Below are positions 23,563 to 35,042 of a stretch of 64,000 nucleotides of DNA, one piece after another. The notes below the pieces were generated by a model. That model worked only from the letters and a program-made list of their open reading frames with translations. It was not told the origin of the DNA and made no database searches. The stretch's first letter is position 1, and the number at the start of each line of letters is the position of its first letter. The DNA is from Ascidia mentula (Eukaryota; Chordata; Ascidiacea; Phlebobranchia; Ascidiidae): contig OX387198.1 in assembly GCA_947561715.1 (NCBI GenBank), positions 16,492,001 to 16,556,000 on the forward strand, given 5' to 3'. The position numbers and the translations under genes were made by a program.

Positions 23563-24534
23563 TTGCGTAACACATTGGGCTCGCCTGTGCGAGTGCTGAT
23601 GGATTAACAATTTCCTGGCCAGCAAAGTTTATTTAACAACCCATGCAAATGCGTGACGTCATATCTTGTAATTGCTCTTTACTTCAATGACGTTTCAATG
23701 TCTTTTACCAACAATAAAAAAAAATGAAATAGATGAGATCTTCCCCACAATCACAGTTTATTCCATACAGGATTACTGTGGTATTCTGGCTTTCATACAA
23801 ATAACTTTCCCGGTATCGCTCACGAAAAACACACGACTCATACAGTTTACGAGTGTACATTTAACTTAGTTTTGCAGATAAACATAGCTGAATTTGTGTA
23901 AGTGTAATCAATATATCAATCACAAGGTATTAAATATGATGCTTTCACTAATATCAAAGTTGTTTTGTTTCCTATTTGTTTGTATGAAGTTTATGTGCAA
24001 AACAACACAAATCAACGAAGATGCAATTACTGTCATCGCTTACAAGTGAAATAAAATATTAAAAAGCACAAAACAATTTACTATTTCTTCATGCATTACT
24101 GCGCAAGATAATCCGACACAATTGATAATTTCCTGTGGGCAAACAGAACGTCAAACTGTGTGAAAAGAGTTCACGAAACTACGTGAATGAAACGAAATCA
24201 GCTGTGAGTAACAAACTTGTTGAACAGAATACAATTTACTTGGTTCCTGAGGCAACACAGAATTTAAAAAAGAAACCAATTATAAATATTTTCAATTTGC
24301 GATATATGTGAGATTAATTTACATTTAACTGCGTGTTATATTGTTTTGTGCACAAACAACAACAGTTATTACAGTTTAATGCAGAAAAGACGACCAACCT
24401 AACAAAAACTTACAAATTATTGTGGTTTCTGACACAAGGAATCCAGATAAAACATTAAACCAAAAAGGAACCCAAAAGAGCAGCAGCATATTCATACGGG
24501 GTTTGTGGATAGTTGTTGCACCAAACAGTTAGTC
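23563..24534 (+). promoter_or_regulatory. Upstream module of zinc-finger fragment 4
   Basis: The conserved leader ends with a donor GTGAGT at 24204. The matching acceptor position reads ATACGG (24496-24501) instead of ATACAG, so the 5' splice unit of this copy looks disabled, consistent with the truncated coding region behind it. Confidence 0.45.
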
Positions 24535-24640
24535 ATGAAAAGTGATCAAGACGAAAGAGTACGAACACCAAGTGGAGAAAAAGATTTCAAATGCACAATT
24601 TGCGAAAAATGTTTCAGAACTTCTACGGAAGTCAAAATTT
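24535..24640 (+). pseudogene. C2H2 zinc-finger fragment 4 (truncated)
   Basis: It starts like its paralogues (MKSDQDERVRTP, then a first finger FKCTICEKCFRTSTEVKI) but breaks off in the middle of finger 1, before its histidines, at the junction with repeat X copy 2 near 24640. A stop follows soon after in the foreign sequence. No complete finger can form. The junction marks the left end of the duplicated transporter block. Confidence 0.75.
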
Positions 24641-25440
24641 TGACCAGCCTTACAACGTGCTGACTTGCCGTTAAACGCCAATATTTCTTGCTTGCCTATC
24701 TTTCGTATTAAATTCTCAAGCAATGTAGGTATGTGAAAGCACATTGGGGTTGTTTGAACAACCACTTGGCGGCTCATGGCTCATGTCCCTTCTTTCGTAT
24801 AAAAGTTGGTTGTTTTGTTTCACTGCGATTTGTTGTTGTTTTTCCAACAGCGTAATAATAGTATTCGTGCAGTGAAGCTGTTTCCTACTGCTCTGAGCCC
24901 ACTACGTTTGTATAATTTTTTTCGGGCTGTTAAACTACTTTCTGCAACAAAAATTGCTGATTATTAATTGCTGTGGCAAACAGCATGGGTTTATTGAACA
25001 AATCGGTAAAGTTATCCCGATGTGTAATTTTCAGTATATGGTTCGGGCGTTTTTTACGAAGTGATGTAAGCCTACCCCCTTAAGAATGTGCTGTTCGCCT
25101 AATGGACGCGCCGGCCCTGAGCTCTGGTTCAACGACAATAAGGTTGTTACTTTATCCATATCTCGGCGGAAAACAGTGCTGGAAGCTTCGACAGCATCTG
25201 CCAGTTTTTTGTTAGCTGACTAAAGTTCCTTGCAAGACTTGAATGATTTTTTATCGCACGACAACGGCAAATGATGTTGACTTTTCTTGAAGTTTTTGGT
25301 TTGACGATGTCCTTGGATATTTGGTAAGAACTATCGTCACAGCAAGTCAGAAGAATTGGTTCACTCCGTTAAGATAAAAACACTAACCAAATTGGTCACC
25401 AATGTGATTATGAATGAAACCTGGATCAATTTAAAACCAA
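24641..25440. repeat. Repeat X, copy 2
   Basis: High-identity copy of 11592-12440. It begins abruptly inside zinc-finger fragment 4, showing that the duplication breakpoint lies within a finger gene. Confidence 0.55.
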
Positions 25441-25479
25441 AGGCCCCTTGCAGGCTGTCGATCGCTCACCGTGTCGATA

Positions 25480-25683
25480 TAATTAAAAATTAAATTTCGC
25501 AAAGCAATCTGTACACAGTTCAGATGGATTTTTTGCGTGGGTACTTAATTTTTCCTTTCTGTGTTTCCTTTTTGGCAGTTGGAGACACTGGTGGTGCCTT
25601 TTTAGGCGAAATATATTTTTCTCATTACAAAATCCATCCGAGCTGTCCACAGATTGCTTTGCGAAATTTAATACATAATTAAC
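25480..25683. mobile_element. MITE-like element, copy 2
   Basis: Same element, same place relative to repeat X as 12443-12644; inverted ends with GCAAAGCAATCTGT and ACAGATTGCTTTGC. It was carried by the segmental duplication rather than by a new insertion. Confidence 0.6.
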
Positions 25684-25735
25684 CAACTTGGTTTTAGTTA
25701 TTTCTTTGCTTTTTGTGACTTGTTAGTTTTCATAC

Positions 25736-28693
25736 CTCTAAATAAGGCGGGACAAAGCCGGTGGTCCAAGCCATGACCCATAATAGAGTTGACCCGAGGG
25801 CGAGAACAGATGGTCTGGACGCTTCTGTGGTGATTTCACCCAATAAAACCAACGATGTAAGCTGAATGCCAGCATAAAATCTACATACAAGCTCCTGTCA
25901 AAATAAAAATCTAAACCAAACTAAACCAGAGACAGAGTTTTACCCTACAAGATAAATGCCAATTGAAACCAAAGCAATATACAGCATGACGTTTGTTGCT
26001 TGACCATGGGCTGCCTGACTGATTGTAAAGAGAATCATGGAAAAAATTAGGATGATTGTAGAAGCTTTGTTCACTTTCAAACTTCCGAAAAGATCAACCA
26101 GATGCAAGACCCAACATAAGACATGAGTTTTTTTATGGAGGCAACAATTTGCTTTACTATATTACTATGTGTACAATTTTAAAACCTAAGCTACAGGCAA
26201 CGGTGTGTGTTACAGCGAGGATTAAGTTGTCCATATTTCCCGCCACTTTCTTTGTGACGCTTGGCGTCTATGACGTAATATTGCCCCGTACTGGCCACGC
26301 TTTGCAGTGAATGTGATGTATTTTGTATGGTTCAAGTAGAATTTACTGTGTCTCTTTGTAGCCAGCTGTTAATGAAACTAAGTTGTAATAATTAAGGAAA
26401 ATGGTTTAATTTGGACCTGGACTCCGAAAAGTTGGTACGTTGTCGTTATGGTTGTAGACATTATGTGTTGTGTTGACATTAAGTGTATGTTCGTTTACAA
26501 CAGAGAACCGATGTTGTTGAGTCAAGTCGCGTTTTCTTCGGGAAAAATATAATGTGGTAGCTGGCACGCTCCAGGCCGTGCAAGTTCTACAAGGCGGACA
26601 ACAGCTGTTACAGTGTGTACACTGCATTGTTTGATCTATAATATCACGCCAGTGCGGCTTGTGTCTGTTGGACTTGCTGGTACGCTAGTCAGGAGCAGAT
26701 TCTTACATTATGTGGCGGTACGGTCCGTTGAGTACACTCAACTAAACGTATTGAACAACAGGGACGAACCAAGTGGCGGGCGCTATGGCCAAACTAAACT
26801 GCTTGGCAACCAATAGTGCTATTGGCTCGGGTGTCACACAAGTTTTGAAAGCATCTTACACAAAAGTAAAATAATTGCACTTGCAATTAGTTCCAAAAAT
26901 ACGTACCCCAGAAAATACAAAGACAAATTGTATTCCAACAACGCCCACAGTAGCAGATGTTACATGTTCCGATTCTATGCCTGCACTTAACAGTGTTTGA
27001 TCCGTGTAGTGGTTTATTCCAGTCAACGCCAGATCGCCGTATATCACAGCCACGGCAATGAGTTGTCTCCTAGAAAAAAATGACCTTGGGATTTTCAGTA
27101 TTGTTTATATCGTGTGTTTGTTTAATAAAGACACCTGTATTGCTTTGTTGATAATATTTTCTTCACACCAACCACTGTCTTACTTTTGTTGACTTCTGCT
27201 TTGATTTCGTTTAACTCCCGTTGAAGATCAGCCTATAAAATATATCAACAGTCGAGATGTTGATGATATTTAATTTTACTCCACCGACATTGTTTCTTGT
27301 CCTCATATTTTGAAGGGTATTTAAATCTTCATTGTTTCTCCCTTCTCGTACAAGATATAAAGAAGTTTCAGGAATCCAAAACTTGCAATTAAGTACATGA
27401 TTGAAGGGATGCAGGGAAAGGCAATGGCAACGGGCCAAAGAAGTTCGGTTCCAAGTACCTTCAACAAAAATGTAAACCACAAATGCTTATCTACCAAATA
27501 CTATACCTGCGATTCGTAATTTAGTCTATTGTTTACTGCAGACCATTGATATACTATAACTTTTCTGTCTGTACAGTTATATCCCATCATCACCAGACAG
27601 GTACCAGTAACAGTACGTGTTTTATTTGCTTGAGAATTCATATAAATAATAAAATTTAACTTTACTACTTTACTTTATGAATTGCCTCACAAACAATATT
27701 CATTGCAATAAGAATGGCTGCTAGACAACTAAAACCTTTTCAAAGATAACTGTAGATTCATGCAAACGAGTTTTGTTGTTTATAAAAAAAAAACACATTT
27801 TTTCCCTTTGGGTGGGTTAACACAGGTCCACACAACGGTCCAAACGATATGGCAATAGAACCAGTGCGTTGCCAAACTGTCTGACTGCTTCTACTGCTCA
27901 TCTCAACCACCATCAATGGAACGAGACCTAAAATAAATTTGTTAACATCGAAATGATTTATAGAGCAAATTATACCGAAATAAACAATAAAAACTTAATC
28001 TTTCTTGTCCGAGAATGATGGTGGTTAAAATTTTTCCATGAGAGGAACCTACTCTAATAAATTCCTATTGGGAAACCAATTACAAATCTTCCAATAATTA
28101 CGGCTTCATACGATCCAGAAAAGCCATCGGCGAGAGCAATGGTTAGACAACCCAGTATCTTTAGAATATGGGATAACTGAAGATAGTTTTTCCTTGAAAA
28201 GAAATTTAGCATCAGCTTCAATGTGATCCCGCCAAGAAAAGCTCCGGCAATCATCATCGACATTGTAAGTGAAAGTAAAAGCAACCAAACGTTTTCTGGC
28301 AGTAAAACGCCGGAGCGAGCCTGGAAATACCAATTGCTTGATGAGTTTTTGTCATAAATTTTACTTACATGCAGTTGTTCACTTCATATTGTAATTTTAT
28401 TACAACCAGAAAAAGGTGTTGCGCACTTCGAAGGCAAATTATATATCATTTTCAAAGTAACATGACCTTTTAAGCCTTTTTTAAAATGTTTGTTTTGTTA
28501 ATGTGATATTCATGCTGATTGATCTTGGGCTAGTCATCCCTAAACTTAACAAAAACAAGCTTACTTGATACGACGCATTGTAAACATTCCTTAAAACCGG
28601 AATTACAGGTCCCATCATTGTGTGATGTAACGCTAGATTGTAAAAAGATAACGAGGTGCTCATAAAAAGTGCCGGGTGGCCACCTACCGTCAT
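25736..28693 (-). pseudogene. SLC2A-like facilitative sugar transporter, copy 2, most exons present
   Basis: Minus-strand exons: 28565-28693 (ATG, TM1), 28053-28320 (TM2-TM3, EAVIIGRFVIGFPIG), 27824-27927 (TM4-5, GSIAISFGPLCGP), 27280-27458 (TM6, VLGTELLWPVAIAFP and PETSLYLV like the PESPR motif), 27135-27232 (cytoplasmic loop, ADLQRELNEIKAE), 26907-27069 (TM7, VAVIYGDLALTGINHYTDQT), about 25944-26105 (TM8-9, LVDLFGSLKVN) and 25736-25880 (TM10-11). Phases agree at nearly all joins, and this order is that of SLC2A/GLUT hexose transporters of the plasma membrane. Defects: exon 27280-27458 is 179 nt and shifts frame; exon 28053-28320 has TAG at 28054-28056 next to its donor; no AG acceptor is evident for the TM8 exon; and the TM12 exon found in copy 1 is absent. 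Probably a pseudogene, though assembly errors are possible. Confidence 0.7.
26204..26840. other. Unexplained insert in a transporter intron
   Basis: This GC-richer stretch begins TGTGTGTTACAGCG and ends GGTGTCACACA, so its ends are roughly inverted. Copy 1 of the transporter lacks this intron, so no empty site is available. It contains no recognisable coding region. A solo LTR or other insertion is possible; no target duplication could be matched. Confidence 0.2.
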
Positions 28694-29654
28694 ATGTTAC
28701 CTGTCGCAACCCATCACCTCCTAGTTCGACTGGCGATATACGGTGATATTTCGTGAGGAGATCACCTTTAACATGGGCGCCCGACTTGTTGACCTTTATG
28801 GCTTTGTCGGTGCCCATGCCATTTTATTTCTGTTGTATATTGTTCACTATTTTACATTTTATTTTGTACGCTTGAGCAGTCGCGCTTGTATTTCAGATGT
28901 GCGATGCGCTGATTGGTTGAGTGCTGGCGGGGGAAATAATCGTGTAGTGGTGAAAACAGATTGTTTGTTGAGCGCTGTGGTCTCGTATATGAAGACTTTA
29001 CGATGGAGTGCAGTATTAAGTGGTGTAAACGTAACACCAACAGTTTCAAAGCGTTTTTCATCATTTTTAGACTTTTAAATGTACTAGAGTCCGTTTTTCA
29101 AAAAAAGTAGACACCTTGACCGCGCGGTTTCAGGTCTTTGTGGTACACCGTCAGTACAGGGTAACCTTGACCTTTACCAAGTTGACGTTGACGACTCTCT
29201 TTAAAATCGCAGTTCGGGTTGAGTAAACTGTTTGTTTAGACCCCTAATAACTCGCCAACTTTTTTTTTCCTAGAAATCAGAGCAAATGAAAGACGCTGAA
29301 GACTATATATTAAGGTTTTCATTGCAATGCTGCCACCATTTTCTGCATGCATTGCTTTACATAATATTTAATTTATCTACAAATTATCTAAATTTATCGT
29401 CATCACATTTTTTGCAATAACATTGCATTAAAAGTTAACATAGAAAAAATAAACCTCCATTTTGTGCACAAATATGTAAAATAGTGCAAATACGTAAAGA
29501 ACGATTAATAAAACTAGAGGAAGAAAAGGTCATGTGTCTAAGCTAAGTTGCATGATGTTATGTTCAATATACATTTAAAAGCCAAATAAAGAATGCTCAA
29601 TAGTTATTTGAAGAAGACTTACAATATGGCTTTAGCAAAAACAAATACACTTTA
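28694..29654. other. 5' flank of transporter copy 2
   Basis: Near-identical to 14623-15480 up to about 29580. No gene recognised. After the break point the two duplicates differ: copy 1 jumps to Penelope family B, while copy 2 continues with about 1.4 kb of unrelated sequence before reaching the same Penelope piece. Confidence 0.4.
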
Positions 29655-29790
29655 TGCAATTATATATTAAATTTCGCAAAGCAATGTGTGGACAGCTCAG
29701 ATGGATTTTTTAATGAGAAAAATATATTTCGCCTAAAAAGGCATCATCAGTTTCTCCAACTGCCAAACAGGAAAAACAGAAAGGATAAAG
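29655..29790. mobile_element. MITE-like element, copy 3 (incomplete, reversed interior)
   Basis: It starts with the same terminal sequence (TATATTAAATTTCGCAAAGC) but its interior (GCCTAAAAAGGCATCATCAG) is the reverse complement of copies 1 and 2, so it lies in the other orientation. The far inverted end is not found. Confidence 0.5.
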
Positions 29791-30830
29791 TTAATATCCC
29801 TACGCAAAAAGTTACGGAAAAAAAAGAATAAAAATATTCGGTTTTCAAGCAATAACTAAGAAATAATAAAAGTATGAATTAATTGCATGGGTTTAAACCC
29901 GTTTGTACTCCTGTACTATCAAAACCACTGGCACTGACACCGAGTAAGCACACGAACAAACAGAAGCAACTGAATGTAAAAACAGAAAAAAGTGGAAGGG
30001 AAATGGACGTCGCGAACTGCAGGCATTCTGCTTGTGGGCGAACAGATGTGACCGATAAGACTCGGTGAATGATAAAATTGATAAAAACAGGTTAACGACA
30101 AACAACACAAAAACATCAACCCGTTACAATGCAAACATAAACCTGCGGGCGGGAAATAGTGAACCAAGCTATTTACATGATGGTGTTTGTCACAAATGTG
30201 TTATAGATCGACCTAATGCGATAGTCTATGGCCTAATTCCCATGCGACGATATCTCGCAACCACCGGACGTTTACTGTGCGTATCAAATCTTTTGTTTCG
30301 AACGGTTTCTTTTGTTTTAGTCCCGAATGTGCCAGTTTTATCGCGTCGCCCGTTACTTGCTGCAGCCACCATTGTTGATACTGCTGGGAAAAAAGTTAAC
30401 GCTTTGACCCCAGTCATTGTTACCCAAACGATATAAGTAGCACTCTGTTTTATAAAACAATTCATTTTAGTACAAACCCGCGCTGGTAAAAGTTTACACG
30501 TAAAAGCATTTAGCGTATGTGTAGTTACAAAAGTGTAGTTCAGTGTATTGGTTAAATTTATAACCGTGTTACTACGTCTGTAAGTAATCGTATTTTGTGT
30601 GTTGCATTCTATTTAAATAAGACAACAAAGGTGTAGGAAAAGGTTTATTGCTGATCAGGGTACAAGTGCGTTGCTGTTAAGGAACTTCCAATAGTCAGAC
30701 CCATCTTTTGCGTAACCGTTAAAACGGAACGTGACAGTGTTACCATGGTTTGCACATTGATTTGTGCCCGTATTCTGTGCAAACATAAGTCCTCATACAG
30801 GTCCAAACACCCTGCAGGTGGTTCTGCACG
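29791..30830. other. Unexplained 1 kb between MITE and Penelope fragment
   Basis: Absent from the otherwise parallel copy at 15480. It has a few open frames (such as 30065-30436, +) without a domain I recognise and without matches elsewhere in the window. It could be an insertion or sequence lost from the other copy. Confidence 0.3.
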
Positions 30831-31492
30831 AACGTCTCGTCATAGCAACTTGGCAATGTGGGTCTTTACTGGAAGGTTTCGCTATGTTTGTTCAGGTAGT
30901 GGTTGCCTAGCGCCGTAGCATCGCTATCTAACGAGCACTCGAACTGGTACCAAGTAGACCTGTGGGCATTCCAGTCGGTGGAAAAATTGTTTTTTGTCTG
31001 CCCAACATACTGGGCTCCGCATGTTTTGCACGAGGCCACATATATCCCATAGTCGCGGCATGTTAATCTCTGACGCAACATTATTGTGCCTTTGGGAGTA
31101 CACAGGAAGGTAGTCGTTGGTACCATGGGCTCGTGGTTACCATGGCGCCCACACAGCGCACAGTGGCCAAAAAGGGCCGATTGGCAAGTGTCCAGAGGCT
31201 TGGCGTGATGGACAAGCTGCTTGTAATGACATACTTACTTAAACATCTTTTGTCCTCTCCGATAAACGATAGAAGCATTGGCCTGCAGGCTTAATTCCTT
31301 AGGCAAAAGACGCAGAATAGGAATGCTGTTGCCCAGATGAGTTTGTGCCTTGTAAACGAGTCTACCGACTTGTTGTGGAAAAATCATAGTCGTCCAAGTG
31401 CTGGCTGTTGCCAACATATCGCAAATCATTCTCACCGAAAGATATCGCAAGTCATCCTCACTGGATTTCACAGCTTTATCTTTCAGCCACAA
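30831..31492 (-). mobile_element. Penelope-like element, family B copy 2 (GIY-YIG preserved)
   Basis: Minus-strand frame 31126-30866 encodes a GIY-YIG endonuclease segment: LTCRDYGIYVASC, CGAQYVGQTKNNF, then WNAHRSTW. An Asp stands where many relatives have the catalytic Arg (FST-D-WNAHR). Upstream, at about 31400-31492, is the RT C-terminal end (WLKDKAVKSSEDD). A cysteine/histidine-rich region lies between. This is the architecture of endonuclease-bearing Penelope-like elements. The RT core is missing. Confidence 0.6.
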
Positions 31493-31654
31493 TGGCTTAG
31501 CAGTTGTGGCTTGGCGGGAAAGTTACTTCCAAGCCTGCGTTACAAAAGCATTCCACCAACTTATGTTGTATAGCATTAGTGGTTTTAACATCAAGCGACA
31601 CCCATTTAATGTCATCACTAAACCTTTTAAATGTGTACGCAAGTTTTCCTGTAA

Positions 31655-31830
31655 CCATTCTTCACCCTTGTTTCCCATGTTTGGAGGTTTGACCGGTGAT
31701 TGATTAATGTCCAGCTGTGTTTTAGCTGTTGCGCCCCTTTGTACTTTTTCGTTGCTAAATTACTTGCCCTTGGGTTTGCTACAGTGTTTGTTTTATTCTC
31801 TGAAGAAGTCTAGTCGTTGGTACAGGCGAA
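31655..31830 (+). mobile_element. Penelope-like element, family A copy 5 (3' end only)
   Basis: Counterpart of 16355-16535, with the same tail (CTGAAGAAGTCTAGTCG) and the same head-on contact with family B. Confidence 0.55.
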
Positions 31831-32349
31831 ATCCGCACATATTTTCATGGCGCTTTCCACGTTAAACTTTCACATGGTTGCGCAACCAATTATTTTTTCA
31901 CTATAAACGAAATGTATATTAGTGACAAATAAGGATTTTTCAACTGAAAAACCTCGGTCAATGTTTTGCTCATGGCGTAACACATTGGGCTCGCCTGTAT
32001 GAGTGCTGATGGATTAACAATTTCCTGGCCAGCAAAGTTTATTTAACAACCCATGCAAACGCGTGACGTAACATCTTGTAATTGCTTTTTCCTTCAATGA
32101 CGTTTCAATGTCGTTTACCTTCAATTAAAAAATGAAATATATGAGATCTTCCCCACAATCACAATTTATTCCATACCAGATTATTGTGGTATTCTGGCTT
32201 ACATACAAATGACTTTCCCGGCATCGCTCACGAAAAACATTCGACTCGTACAGTTTTCGAGTGAACTTTTAATTTCGTTTTGCGGATAAACTGAGTTGAA
32301 TTTGTGTAAGTGTAATTAATATATTAATCACAAGGTAATAAATATGACA
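31831..32349 (+). promoter_or_regulatory. First half of zinc-finger gene 5 upstream module
   Basis: Closely matches 16536-17060. It is separated from its continuation (34434 onward) by the foldback element at 32357-34426. Confidence 0.5.
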
Positions 32350-32356
32350 CTTTGAC

Positions 32357-34426
32357 CATAGAATACTAAAACATGGAATGGAAACTCCGCTGAAAGTGCG
32401 CCGTCACGCATGAGTAACACTTTACGCAAAATGAAAAATGCATTGGGTTAAATGCGATTTTGGTGTTTTCTAAGGGGCTTAAAAACCCATTAAATAGAAC
32501 AAAATTTAAAACTTTTTCAAAGAAACAGGAAGTTTGGTCCCTCGTCTTTTGAAATATGTTGATGATTTTGAATAAATCGCGTCGCATCATTTTTTACGGC
32601 GATTTGCTGTCTACTGCCTTTTGGGTCAAACTATGAACAAATAATTGCGCGCTTTTGCTGTTTGCAAGCAGTGGGAGGCTAAATCGAGTAATATTATCAA
32701 CTACTATGCTTGTTATGTGAAATCAACTACTTGCTTATTATGTTTTTTTCTAGGACAGTATCTCTGCACACAGTAATGCGATTGTTTGGGAATATTTATT
32801 TTGCAAAAACAGGGCATTTGACAAACAGTTGACAAACGATAGTATGACTGCTTTTTTTCTGCGATTTCTGTATCTTGATGAAGATGGAGATGAAGATATT
32901 ATAATGAACCAAATTATTAAAATCAGTTGATATCAGGAAATACCTTGCCAACACCATGTTCATACTGCTGAGTGCAAATGTTTTCAGTAAAGTTCAACAC
33001 AAAACAACATTTTTGTGCATAATATGGGTTTGAAAAAGCTAAGCCTTGACAAAATATATGTTGATTGCTTGCAAATACTCAAAGGCAGTGGGAATACTTC
33101 CAATATAAACCAACTATAATTTGTTTTTAAGTGTTTGCATACGAGCAAATTCTGAAAACTTTCATCTTTTTCTTCAACATGACATGTCTCCTCAGAAGCA
33201 TTTTAATACATATCTAAATCAAATTCTGTTGTGTTTTATTTAAAACTAATCTGCGAAGAAAAAAAAATGACTAGTGAAAAAGGTTATTAATATGTTAAGG
33301 TCCAATTTTGCTGAAACAAAAGGCAATTATGTTTAGTTCAACAAAACATTACATATTTTCAACTGTGTCAGGAGCATTCAACCAAGTGTTATGATAAGAG
33401 TAAAAAAATATACTTCTGTTATGTATGCAATAGTTTGACAAAAATAATTTCCATCAAATTTGTTTTCTTCTCAGGGATATTGGATTAATCAACACTTAAA
33501 GGCGAACTTTCGGACAAAAATGCCAATATACAACCAAATATTTACAATGAAATCAAATAGAAAACTCAGATGTGTGGGAAAAATGTATAAAGTAGATTAC
33601 TAGTACAACAAAAGCAAGTTCATTAATATTTACAGAGCATCGGCTCATATGTGGCATGAATTGCTCAAAACCAATGGAATATAAAAAATGACACAATAAT
33701 TTATTTGATGGTATGTCAATATTTTTTAGATAGCTACCACTATTTATTTATCATTTAATATTATTTGCATAAAAGATGAAAAACGGCCAGATTTAAGTAT
33801 GGTTAACCAAATAAATACAATCTTTAAAATTAAGCAGCAAAATTTGGCCCTATCTTATCTGGTTTACAAAGGCTACAATCTGACATTTTGGGCCAAAAAC
33901 TACTTCATGTAGTACTGCACTATCTGTCCAACATATGTCTTTACAAAAAGAGGAGCTATGAAACATTTTGATACATACCCAATAATGACTGCAAAAATGT
34001 GACCTCTGGGTCAGACTGTTTTGTTCAAATATTAGGTTTCTGAATCCAATGATTGCTTTTTAGGCAGATATGCAAATATAAAACATTACGTCATTACTTG
34101 AATGACGTAATTACATGTCTTACGTAATCTTTGAGGTTGACGCGATGACGTATTAAAATTTTTTTAGTCAGTAAGGTGACTTGTAACACACGGTTAAAAA
34201 GTGTATTAGAGCGCGTCATAATTAAAATCATCCACATATTTTAAAACATTAAGGATGAAACTACTTGAATTACATTCAAATAAATTCTTGTGGTTACATT
34301 AACTTGGAGTTTTTGGCCGCCGAAAAACGCCAAAATCGCATTTAACCCAATGCATTTTTCATTTTGCGTAAAGTGTTACTCATGCGTGACGAAAAGAGTT
34401 TCCATTCCATGTTTTAGTATTCTATG
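32357..34426. mobile_element. Foldback-type DNA element with long inverted ends
   Basis: The left end (CATAGAATACTAAAACATGG from 32357) and the reverse complement of the right end (to 34426) match for about 110 bp, apart from an internal block of about 14 bp; the shared inner part includes GAGTAACACTTTACGCAAAA. The element is flanked by CTTTGAC at 32350-32356 and 34427-34433, a 7-bp target duplication. The related upstream module near 46620 shows the site without the insert. The 2,070-bp interior is AT-rich with no transposase. It is a non-autonomous foldback (possibly MULE-like) element that split the upstream region of zinc-finger gene 5. Confidence 0.75.
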
Positions 34427-34433
34427 CTTTGAC

Positions 34434-35007
34434 TTAACAAAGTTGTTTTGTTTCCTATTTGTTTGCATGACGTTTTTTCGCAAAGCAAAAAAAAAACAAC
34501 GAAGAAACAAATTACTGTCATCGCTGACAAGTCAAATAAAATATCAAAAAGAAAAAACAGTTCAGTATTTGAACATACATAACTGCGCAACATAATCAGA
34601 CACGATTGATAATTTCCTGACCAGCACAGCAGCAATGATTGTGGGCAAACAGAATGTCAAACTGTGTGAAAACGGTTCACGATACTGGGTGAACGAAAGG
34701 AAATCAGCTGTAAGTAACAAACGTGTTAAACAGAATACAATTTACTTGGTTCATGAGGCAACACAGAATTTCTGCAAGAAAACGACTTATAAATATTTTC
34801 AATTTGCGAGATATGTGAGATTAATCTACATTTAACTGCGTGTTATATTGTTTTGCGTACAAACAACAACAGTTATCACAGTTTTGTACAGAAAAGACGA
34901 CCAAGCTAATCAAAAACTTAGATATTACTGTGATTTCTGAAACAAGAAAGACAGACAAAACAATAAACCTAAAAGGAACCCAAAAAAGCAGTGGAATATT
35001 CATACAG
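34434..35007 (+). promoter_or_regulatory. Leader exon and 5' intron of zinc-finger gene 5
   Basis: The leader exon ends at 34709 before GTAAGT; the acceptor ATACAG ends at 35007 (298-bp intron). An AUG at 34635 opens a uORF (MIVGKQNVKL...) that, after splicing, runs for 37 codons and stops with a TGA overlapping the main start (ATGA at 35043). This start-stop overlap differs from gene 2, where the uORF ends two bases before the ATG. Confidence 0.5.
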
Positions 35008-35042
35008 GGTTTGTGTATAGTTGTTGCGCCAAACAGTCAGTC

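Noticed and set aside
30065-30436. 123-residue plus-strand frame
   Set aside because: No domain, no matching exon signals and no second copy for comparison; left as unexplained sequence.
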